A stretch of DNA of 64,000 bases. Origin: Parachryseolinea silvisoli. GTDB taxonomy: Bacteria; Bacteroidota; Bacteroidia; Cytophagales; Cyclobacteriaceae. Position numbers and translations under genes: made by a program. Shown here one piece after another: positions 27,144-33,854 of the stretch; positions within the stretch are counted from its first letter, which is position 1; each line of letters begins with the position of its first letter. The DNA lies in contig NZ_JAIOAO010000001.1 in assembly GCF_021190955.1 (NCBI RefSeq), positions 496,001 through 560,000 of the forward strand, given 5' to 3'. The notes under the pieces are model-generated. The model had not been told where the DNA came from, did not search any database, and saw only the letters and a program-made list of their open reading frames with translations.

Positions 27144-27917
27144 TCAGGCCAACGCCCGGTCTAAGTGTACGTATCCCCCATCGACATATAGCAACTGACC
27201 GGTGGTATGGCTCGATCGCTCCGAAAGCAGAAAGGCTGCCGTGTTGGCAATCTCCTCTGCAGTCGTCATGCGTTTCCCCAGTGGTATACGTTCGGTGATG
27301 CGTTTCAACGTCCCTTCCGGATCAGGCAAGGTTTTGACCCAGGCATCGTACAGGGGTGTATAGCATTCTGCCACAACAATGGCATTAACCCGTATGCCAT
27401 AGGGTAGCAGCTCAACGGCCCATTCGCGCGTCAGCGCATTGCGACCACCGTTGGATGCGGCATAGGCAGAGGTATTGCCCTGGCCGGTATCGGCCGTCTT
27501 GGAGCTGATATTAACAATTGCGCCGCGTGATGCTTTTAACGCGGGCAGTGCATGATGCGCCATGAGGTAATAATGCACCAGATTCTTATGCAGGGAGGCT
27601 ATGAACGCTTCGTACGAGCCGCGTTCCAGCCCCACGCCGTCGTTCACGCCGGCGTTGTTTACCAGGCCATCTATACGACCATACGTTGCCAGCACCGCTT
27701 CTACTGCGTGCTGACAATCTTCCGGGCGCGTAAGCTCGGCTACCACCTGCAGGCCTTTTCCTCCGATCTTGTCGAGGACTTTCTGGTTGTCTTCTTTGCT
27801 GCGACCCACAATGACGGGTATCGCGCCCTCCCGGGCCAGGACTTCGACAATCCCTTCGCCGATGCCTTTCGCACCGCCGGTGACGATGATGACTTTGTCT
27901 GTTAGCAATAGATCCAT
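27144..27917 (-). CDS. Short-chain dehydrogenase, probable L-fucose dehydrogenase
   Basis: A 257-residue classical SDR: TGGAKGIGEGI cofactor loop at about 13-23, NNAG at about 87, catalytic Ser in NISSKT, and YAASNGG with Tyr. The usual YxxxK Lys is replaced by YAASNGGR, in which the fourth residue after Tyr is Asn, so the Lys is missing from its standard place and the residue that replaces it is uncertain. Its place beside a lactonase and a mutarotase of the 6-deoxysugar pathway suggests oxidation of L-fucose to L-fucono-lactone. The start lies 2 bp after the lactonase stop codon. Confidence 0.75.
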   Translation of the reverse strand: MDLLLTDKVIIVTGGAKGIGEGIVEVLAREGAIPVIVGRSKEDNQKVLDKIGGKGLQVVAELTRPEDCQHAVEAVLATYGRIDGLVNNAGVNDGVGLERGSYEAFIASLHKNLVHYYLMAHHALPALKASRGAIVNISSKTADTGQGNTSAYAASNGGRNALTREWAVELLPYGIRVNAIVVAECYTPLYDAWVKTLPDPEGTLKRITERIPLGKRMTTAEEIANTAAFLLSERSSHTTGQLLYVDGGYVHLDRALA

Positions 27918-27919
27918 GA

Positions 27920-28744
27920 CTAAAGATTGTAAAAGTTTACGGCATTTTCGCCGAGCACCTGTTCCTTTTCCCGGGCCGACGCATTGGCCAGGTACGATTG
28001 TATTATAAAAAGCTGCTGCTCATAATTAGCCGCCAGCAAACATACGGGCCAGTCGGACCCATAGAGCAGCCGTGAAGGGCCAAACGACTCAAAGAGCTCG
28101 TCCAGGTATGGATAAAAATCCGCAGGTTTCCATTGTTGCCAGTCGGCTTCAGTCACCATGCCCGACACCTTGCACGAAACGTGGTCAAATGTCGACAGTG
28201 CCGCCATGTTCAGTTCCCACTGTGTTTTCTCGCCAGTGCGAATAGACGGCTTAGCCAGGTGATCTACCACGATCTTTACCTCGGGCACTTGCTGCACAAA
28301 GTGCAGTGCCTCGTCCAGCTGATGATGGTAGAGCAGCAGGTCGTAGGTATAATTGTACCGCGCCAGCATGCGCACTCCCCGGATAAATCGCGGGTCACGC
28401 AAAAAGCCAGTCGGCTCGCCCTGTACAATGTGGCGAAACCCCTTCAGTTTTTTGAATGACGAAAAGTATGCCAACCGGTTTTCCAGGTCGTCGTCGCGCA
28501 GGTCTACCCACCCGACAACGCCCCGGATAAACGCATGTTGGTCGGCCAGCGTCAGCAGAAAGTGCGTCTCGGCTTCCGACTGGTCGGCTTGTACGGCCAC
28601 GCAGCCACTGACATGATTCTGGTCCAGTATCGGCTTGAGATTTTCCGGCAGGAAGTCCTGACGGAGTACACCCATGTCGTCAGTGATCCATGCGTCGCGG
28701 ACGGGATCGTACTGCCAAAAATGCTGGTGGCTATCGAGCAACAT
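27920..28744 (-). CDS. Amidohydrolase, probable L-fucono-1,5-lactonase
   Basis: A 274-residue amidohydrolase-fold protein of the TIM-barrel lactonase group. The metal-binding N-terminus has DSHQHFWQYDP (HxH), the middle has VVDHLAKP and the end has LLYGSDWPVCLL with the catalytic Asp. This set is typical of L-rhamnono- and L-fucono-lactonases. It opens the lactone made by the adjacent dehydrogenase to L-fuconate. The operon neighbours are packed within 2-11 bp. The exact sugar is assigned from context. Confidence 0.82.
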   Translation of the reverse strand: MLLDSHQHFWQYDPVRDAWITDDMGVLRQDFLPENLKPILDQNHVSGCVAVQADQSEAETHFLLTLADQHAFIRGVVGWVDLRDDDLENRLAYFSSFKKLKGFRHIVQGEPTGFLRDPRFIRGVRMLARYNYTYDLLLYHHQLDEALHFVQQVPEVKIVVDHLAKPSIRTGEKTQWELNMAALSTFDHVSCKVSGMVTEADWQQWKPADFYPYLDELFESFGPSRLLYGSDWPVCLLAANYEQQLFIIQSYLANASAREKEQVLGENAVNFYNL

Positions 28745-28755
28745 GCGGCCGGTAG

Positions 28756-29601
28756 TTAATATGCTTTTGCTACCTGACGTTGTTCGCCCATGCCGTCAAT
28801 GCCAAGCTCGACGACGTCGCCGGGTTTGATGTAGATCGGCGGGTTGAAGCCCAACCCTACCCCTGCCGGTGTGCCGGTCGAGATTACATCGCCCGGCAGC
28901 AGGGTCATAAACTGGCTTACGTAGCTTACCAGAAATGCCACGTTGAAGACCATGTTGGCGGTGGTACCGTCCTGGTACGTCTTGCCGTTAACCTTGAGCC
29001 ACAGCTTTACATTATTGATGTCTTTTATTTCGTCGCGGGTCACCATGTAGGGCCCCATCGGCGCAAATGTATCACAGCTCTTGCCTTTCACCCACTGGCC
29101 ACCGCGCTCCAATTGAAATTCGCGTTCGCTGTAGTCGTTGTGTACGCAATAGCCGGCGACATAATTCATTGACTCTTCGGCCGACACATAGGTTGCTTTT
29201 TTACCGATCACGACGGCAAGCTCCACTTCCCAGTCTGTCTTCGTACTGTTCCTGGGAATTACGAGTGTATCGTTCGGGCCAACCAGTGCGGTGGTAGCCT
29301 TGAAGAATATGATCGGTTCCTTCGGCAGCGCGGCCCCAGTTTCTTTTGCGTGGTCGGAATAGTTCAGACCGATGCAAATGATCTTGGAAGGGCGTTCGAA
29401 CGGTGCCCCGAGACGCACGGGTTGTTTTACCCTGGGCAGGTCGGGATGCTGTTGCAGCCAGGTGGCCAGCCGTGCGATGCCATCGGTCCCGAAGAACTTT
29501 TCACCAAAGTCTTCGCCATACGACGATACATCCACAATGTCATTTCCGACGAGTACTCCCGGTTTTTCGGTGCCGGGCTCACCAAAGCGCAATAGTTTCA
29601 T
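28756..29601 (-). CDS. FAH-family hydrolase, probable 2,4-diketo-3-deoxy-L-fuconate hydrolase
   Basis: A 281-residue fumarylacetoacetase-fold protein starting at ATG 29601 (MKLLRFGEPGTEKPGVLV), preferred to an upstream start that adds no conserved sequence. Motifs are KIICIGLNYSDHAKETG, KTDWEVELAVVIG with the metal-binding Glu, and DVISTGTPAGVGLG. This family catalyses the last cleavage in L-fucose oxidation, giving pyruvate and L-lactate. It lies 11 bp before the lactonase and 64 bp after the dehydrogenase. Confidence 0.85.
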   Translation of the reverse strand: MKLLRFGEPGTEKPGVLVGNDIVDVSSYGEDFGEKFFGTDGIARLATWLQQHPDLPRVKQPVRLGAPFERPSKIICIGLNYSDHAKETGAALPKEPIIFFKATTALVGPNDTLVIPRNSTKTDWEVELAVVIGKKATYVSAEESMNYVAGYCVHNDYSEREFQLERGGQWVKGKSCDTFAPMGPYMVTRDEIKDINNVKLWLKVNGKTYQDGTTANMVFNVAFLVSYVSQFMTLLPGDVISTGTPAGVGLGFNPPIYIKPGDVVELGIDGMGEQRQVAKAY

Positions 29602-29665
29602 AGTATAAATTTCGATACAGCTAGTACAAATTCCAGTTTCCATGCCGCCAGGCATGTTTACATGC

Positions 29666-30442
29666 TTAGTTATTCAGGCGTATGAAGCCCCCGTCGATCG
29701 GGTAATCGCACCCGGTCACAAACGAAGCCTCATCTGAGCACAGGTACAACGCCAGCGTTGCTACCTCCTCGGGCTTGCCCATGCGGCCGATGGGTTGTGT
29801 CTTTGAAAGCTTCTCAAACATCTCCTCCTCCTGGCCCGGATAGTTCTTGGCCAGGAAGTTATCCACGAATGCCGTATGCACACGGGCGGGCGACATGCAG
29901 TTGCAACGGATGTTATCCTTCAGGTAGTCTTTCGCCACCGAGAGTGTCATGGTTAAGACGGCACCTTTGCTCATGGAGTATGCAAAGCGGTCGGGCAAAC
30001 CTACGCTGGAAGCGATCGACGCGAGGTTGAGGATTACGCCTCCACCCTGCGCGCGCATGTGGGTGATGGCGCCCAGCATGGTATTATATACACCTTTCAC
30101 ATTAACCTGGAAGACGCGGTCGAAATCTTCTTCGGGCGTGTTATCCAGGCGGCCGATGTGTGAAACTCCGGCGCTGTTGATCAGCATGTCGATGCGGCCG
30201 GCCTGTTGGGCAACCTTGTCCAGCACGTCTTTCACCTGGCGTTGATCGGCGACATTGACGGCAAGGGCGGTGGCTTTGCCTCCTGCGGCAATGATATCGT
30301 TCACTGCAGCGTTGGCGGCGTCCTGGTTGAGCTCAAGAATATAAACCGAAGCGCCCTGACGGGCGAACAAGGTGGCAATGGCTTTACCGATGCCACTTCC
30401 GCCGCCGGTGATGACGGCCGTTTTCTGTTGTAAGTTGAACAT
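29666..30442 (-). CDS. Short-chain dehydrogenase, probable 2-keto-3-deoxy-L-fuconate dehydrogenase
   Basis: A 258-residue classical SDR starting at ATG 30442 (MFNLQQKTAVITGGGSGIG). The upstream in-frame ATG at 30484 adds only a hydrophobic stretch and is unlikely. The cofactor loop is TGGGSGIGKA, NSAG lies near 88, catalytic Ser is in NLASIASSVG, and Tyr-Lys is in YSMSKGAV. It is first in the operon. By order it should oxidise 2-keto-3-deoxy-L-fuconate, upstream of the FAH hydrolase. Confidence 0.82.
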   Translation of the reverse strand: MFNLQQKTAVITGGGSGIGKAIATLFARQGASVYILELNQDAANAAVNDIIAAGGKATALAVNVADQRQVKDVLDKVAQQAGRIDMLINSAGVSHIGRLDNTPEEDFDRVFQVNVKGVYNTMLGAITHMRAQGGGVILNLASIASSVGLPDRFAYSMSKGAVLTMTLSVAKDYLKDNIRCNCMSPARVHTAFVDNFLAKNYPGQEEEMFEKLSKTQPIGRMGKPEEVATLALYLCSDEASFVTGCDYPIDGGFIRLNN

Positions 30443-30475
30443 AACGACAAGTATAGCCACCGCAAACGCGTGAAC

Positions 30476-30503
30476 CAAACACACGGTATAATTCCCCGGG
30501 GAA
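30476..30503 (-). promoter_or_regulatory. Candidate promoter and palindrome before the fucose operon
   Basis: On the minus strand TGTGTTTG (30476-30483) resembles the -7 box TAnnTTTG with one mismatch. Just upstream, TTCCCCGGGGAA (30492-30503) is a perfect 12-bp palindrome that would lie in the -15 to -30 region. It could be an operator for a repressor that is not encoded here. Confidence 0.35.
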
Positions 30504-30539
30504 ATTTAGGACAAATGCCCCTGACGGCCGGCGGTACTG

Positions 30540-31046
30540 TTAATAGGGGTGGTGTCCGAGGAATGCATCCCACTCGCCGGACGAGTTGTTGTGGTGGTCT
30601 TTCAGAAAAATGGCGTAGGACGGCTTATACGGTTTTTTGCGCAACACCATGTTGGCCTCCTCGGGCATGTAGTCGCCCTTCTTGGCATTGCAGCGCTTGC
30701 ACGCTGTCACCAGGTTGGTCCATGAGTCGGCACCTTTTCGGGCGCGGGGTATGACGTGGTCGATGGTAAGCTCCCTTTTGGTGCCGCAGTATTGGCACTC
30801 GTGATTATCGCGCTTGAATATATTTTGCCGGGTAAGATTAACGCCCTTGTAGGGGGCGTTTACGTAGCGGTTGAGGCGAATGACAGACGGCATGGGGAAG
30901 CTCTGCGTGACGGAGTGCAACTTGTGCCCGTTGGCCGTACGCACCAGCTCGCTTTTGTTCATGAACACCAGCACAAAGGCACGCTCGACCGAGCACACCA
31001 TGAGGGGGCTATTGTCCTGGTTGAGCACGAGCACGCGGCTGTTCAT
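30540..31046 (-). CDS. HNH endonuclease family protein
   Basis: A 168-residue protein starting at ATG 31046 (MNSRVLVLNQDNSPLMVCSVERA). The HNH core is NHECQYCG, then LTIDHVIPRARKGADSW and NLVTACKRCNAKKGD, with two CxxC zinc pairs and the central DHVIP. It is the RecA-unrelated, single-domain HNH type common in Bacteroidota and Cyanobacteria, of unknown target. No restriction or mobile element genes are near, so it is probably a housekeeping nuclease. Confidence 0.85.
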   Translation of the reverse strand: MNSRVLVLNQDNSPLMVCSVERAFVLVFMNKSELVRTANGHKLHSVTQSFPMPSVIRLNRYVNAPYKGVNLTRQNIFKRDNHECQYCGTKRELTIDHVIPRARKGADSWTNLVTACKRCNAKKGDYMPEEANMVLRKKPYKPSYAIFLKDHHNNSSGEWDAFLGHHPY

Positions 31047-31135
31047 GCTGGTAATATACTCGCCAGAACGATACAAAGCAACGGTTACAGGACGAGTAAA
31101 CGACGATAAAAACCGCGGGAAAACCGTTCTGGGCT

Positions 31136-31927
31136 TTAATCCGGCAGGATTCGCCGGATGTGGGCGAAAGCGTATGTAAGCTGTTTGGTGTCGAAATCCT
31201 CTATACCAGCCTCGGTCAACGCATCGATGCGCACGCGGCCCGATGCATGGATGATCTTATCACCTCCCTGAAAAATACCCGTGTGGACAATGCGCCCTTC
31301 GGCATCCTTAAAGAAAAACAAGTCGCCCATTTTGCGCTCCTGGAACGACTTAACAGCCCTTCCCTGATTGGCCTGTTGCCACACATCGCGCAGCAATGTA
31401 TAACCACAGAGCTTAGCAACCATCTGTGTAAACCCGGAGGCGTCAATGCCGAACGGGCCTCTGCCTCCCCCCTGATATGGGGCGTTCAGATACTTATAGG
31501 CCATTTTGTATAGAAACTCGGGCTCGCGCTTTTGGCCCAGGTTTTTAGCATCGCCATTGAAGGCGAACTGTTCTTCCATCTTGAACAGCTCCGAGCTGGA
31601 GATTGGAATTATACTACCAATCAAAATGGGAATCGGACTTTTGTTGTACAGAATGCTGGCGGTCAGATCGGTGGTGATCTTAAATTCGGTCCGATTGAGA
31701 TAATCAAAGTACTCGCGCGACACACTGTGATGCTGACGCGCATCGAGCCACCCTTCATATTGGTCATACGCTATCCGAATCCGCAGCCACGCGCGGTCAC
31801 GCGTTTGCTCCGTCACTTCGTAATGCTCACCAAATAGCAATTGGGTTGTTTGTGCCGACGTGTCGGCTGCTGCGGCACGCACCGGCACTACACTAAGCCG
31901 GCATACGCCGTAATCTGTATAATCCAT
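31136..31927 (-). CDS. NlpC/P60 (C40) family protein, catalytic Cys replaced by Ala
   Basis: A 263-residue protein from ATG 31927. An N-terminal SH3-like part of about 110 residues precedes the NlpC/P60 domain. The expected catalytic motif GIDCSGF reads GIDASGF, with Ala163 (codon GCC at 31439-31441). The other expected His residues are present (HTGIF at His215 and HASG at His227). No signal peptide is seen. The usual role is a gamma-D-glutamyl peptidase on cell-wall peptides; without the nucleophile it should be inactive and may bind instead of cut. Two base changes separate GCC from a Cys codon, so a single sequencing error is unlikely. Confidence 0.85.
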   Translation of the reverse strand: MDYTDYGVCRLSVVPVRAAAADTSAQTTQLLFGEHYEVTEQTRDRAWLRIRIAYDQYEGWLDARQHHSVSREYFDYLNRTEFKITTDLTASILYNKSPIPILIGSIIPISSSELFKMEEQFAFNGDAKNLGQKREPEFLYKMAYKYLNAPYQGGGRGPFGIDASGFTQMVAKLCGYTLLRDVWQQANQGRAVKSFQERKMGDLFFFKDAEGRIVHTGIFQGGDKIIHASGRVRIDALTEAGIEDFDTKQLTYAFAHIRRILPD

Positions 31928-31970
31928 CAATTCAATCGGGGGTCTTTGAACTATAAAAAAGTAGGACTTC

Positions 31971-32435
31971 TTACTTCAGCTTTAGCCGGTCTAATTCGCG
32001 CTTGGCATCCCGCTCACGCATGGTGTCACGTTTGTCGTGCAGCTTTTTACCGCGCCCTACAGCAATCTCTATTTTTGCCAGGCCACGGTCGTTGATGAAC
32101 AGGCGGGTGGGCACGACGGTCAAGCCTTTCTCTTCCATCTTACCTTCCAGTTTTTTTATCTCGGAACGCTTCAGCAACAGCTTCCGTTCCCGGCCGGCTT
32201 CGTGGTTGTAATGCGTTCCCTGTGCGTAGGGTGTGATCGTAATCCCTTTCACAAAAAGCTCCCCATGGCTCGTATAACAGTAGCCATCCTGCAAGTTGAC
32301 CTTCCCTTCGCGGATCGACTTGATCTCTGTGCCGCGCAGCACCATCCCTGCCACATAACGGTCGAGCAGCTCGTACTCATATCCTGCCTGACGGTTTTTG
32401 ATGTTAATATCGTTCGAAAATCTGGGTTTCGTCAT
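31971..32435 (-). CDS. smpB: SsrA-binding protein SmpB
   Basis: A 154-residue RNA-binding protein with NRQAGYEYELLDRYVAGMVL, GTEIKSIREGKVNL and the basic tail GKKLHDKRDTMRERDAKRELD. These match SmpB, the tmRNA partner in trans-translation, and the length is typical. The start overlaps the stop of the thioesterase gene by 4 bp, so the two are coupled. The tmRNA gene is not in this window. Confidence 0.95.
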   Translation of the reverse strand: MTKPRFSNDINIKNRQAGYEYELLDRYVAGMVLRGTEIKSIREGKVNLQDGYCYTSHGELFVKGITITPYAQGTHYNHEAGRERKLLLKRSEIKKLEGKMEEKGLTVVPTRLFINDRGLAKIEIAVGRGKKLHDKRDTMRERDAKRELDRLKLK

Positions 32436-32821
32436 GGTTGTTTTAATAGTTGCCCAATCTTATTGCGCTTCAGGATCTTTTGTCCTGTGCGCCCGGTGGC
32501 GATGAGCCGGTCGCCCACGGATGCCTCCAACGTACACAACAGCTCATGGTTGTGTTGCGATTCGATCCGGGCGGTAAAGATAATCTCTTCTCCCGGAAAA
32601 GCCGGCGATTTGTGATCGATGCTTAGGTGTGTACCGATACCTTCCTCGTCGTCGTCACATATTTCCAGTACAAACAGGCGGCTGGTCCACTCCATGTCGC
32701 GGGCCAGGGCAAACGTCGAGCAGACGGCATGCACCAGGCCGTTGGGGAATGCCGCCAGGTCGGCGACCTCCACCTGGTGGCGGTAAACGCGGGTATCACC
32801 TTCGGTGAATAGGTTTTTCAT
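32432..32821 (-). CDS. Hotdog-fold thioesterase, FlK-like
   Basis: A 129-residue single hotdog-domain protein: helix with VHAVCSTFALARDMEW, then GTHLSIDHKSPAFPGEEIIFTARIE, a pattern of acyl-CoA thioesterases of the fluoroacetyl-CoA thioesterase-like group. No catalytic assignment can be proved by eye. The start is ATG 32821, 12 bp after the tsaD stop codon on the same strand, and the 3' end overlaps smpB by 4 bp. tsaD, this gene and smpB therefore form one operon. The substrate is unknown. Confidence 0.65.
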   Translation of the reverse strand: MKNLFTEGDTRVYRHQVEVADLAAFPNGLVHAVCSTFALARDMEWTSRLFVLEICDDDEEGIGTHLSIDHKSPAFPGEEIIFTARIESQHNHELLCTLEASVGDRLIATGRTGQKILKRNKIGQLLKQP

Positions 32822-32833
32822 GGTTCAGACCGG

Positions 32834-33844
32834 TTATGTCGACAGCGGCATGCGCGCCAGCGGCGCCACGTCCAGCGGGGCGAACAGGCCGCGCTGATAT
32901 TTATAGTGGGCCGCCATAGCAATCATGCCGGCGTTGTCGGTACAGTATTGAAAGGCCGGAATAAACACTTCCCATCCCCGCTGTTCACCCAGCGCGTGCA
33001 GCCGCTGCCGCAATCCCTGGTTCGCCGATACGCCCCCGGCAATGGCCACTTGCCGGATGCCCGTCTGGGCACAGGCCTGCTCTACACGCGTCAGCAACAT
33101 CGACACGAGGTGATGCTGCAGACTGGCGCAAATATCGGCCAGGTTTTCCTCAACAAAGGCCGGATTGTCTTTCTTTTTATCACGCAGGAAGTATAAAAAA
33201 GCAGTTTTTATACCGCTAAAGGAGAAATCCAGGCCTGGCATGACCGTCTCTGAGAATTTATAGGCACGTGGATTGCCCTGTTGGGCATATTTGTCGATCA
33301 GGGGGCCGCCAGGGTATGGCAGGCCCAGAATCTTAGCGGCTTTGTCAAAGGCTTCGCCCACGGCGTCGTCCTGGGTTTGGCCGATCACTTCCATATCAAG
33401 GTAATCTTTTACCAGCACGATTTGGGTGTGACCGCCGCTGACGGTCAGGCACAAAAACGGAAAGGACGGACGGGGCTCGTCGATAAAGTGAGCCAGGACG
33501 TGCGCCTGCATATGGTTGACTTCGATCAGGGGTATTTTCAGGCCCATGGCCAGCCCTTTGGCGAACGAAACCCCCACCAGCAGGGCACCCATTAATCCGG
33601 GGCCGCGGGTGAACGCGATGGCATCCAATGCTGTTCTGGTGGTACCGGCGCCCTCCAAAGCGGCGTCCACTACCGCCACGATGTTCTGCTGGTGCGCACG
33701 CGATGCCAGCTCGGGTACTACGCCGCCGTATTTTTGGTGTACCGCCTGTGAGGCGATAATATTATTAAGTACCTTGCCGTTTCTTATCACGGAGGCAGAA
33801 GTCTCATCGCAAGAGGACTCGATGGCAAGGATAACGGGACGCAT
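32834..33844 (-). CDS. tsaD: tRNA N6-threonylcarbamoyladenosine transferase TsaD
   Basis: A 336-residue ASKHA-fold protein starting at ATG 33844 (MRPVILAIESSCDETSASV). Metal-binding His111 and His115 are in NHMQAHVLAHF. SGGHTQIV, GLDFSFSGIKTA and the C-terminal TDNAGMIA are all present. With TsaB, TsaC and TsaE it makes the t6A modification at A37 of ANN-reading tRNAs, an essential step. The start codon lies only 10 bp from that of divergent tamB, so their promoters must lie inside each other's coding sequence. Confidence 0.96.
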   Translation of the reverse strand: MRPVILAIESSCDETSASVIRNGKVLNNIIASQAVHQKYGGVVPELASRAHQQNIVAVVDAALEGAGTTRTALDAIAFTRGPGLMGALLVGVSFAKGLAMGLKIPLIEVNHMQAHVLAHFIDEPRPSFPFLCLTVSGGHTQIVLVKDYLDMEVIGQTQDDAVGEAFDKAAKILGLPYPGGPLIDKYAQQGNPRAYKFSETVMPGLDFSFSGIKTAFLYFLRDKKKDNPAFVEENLADICASLQHHLVSMLLTRVEQACAQTGIRQVAIAGGVSANQGLRQRLHALGEQRGWEVFIPAFQYCTDNAGMIAMAAHYKYQRGLFAPLDVAPLARMPLST

Positions 33845-33854
33845 ATGATGAAGC

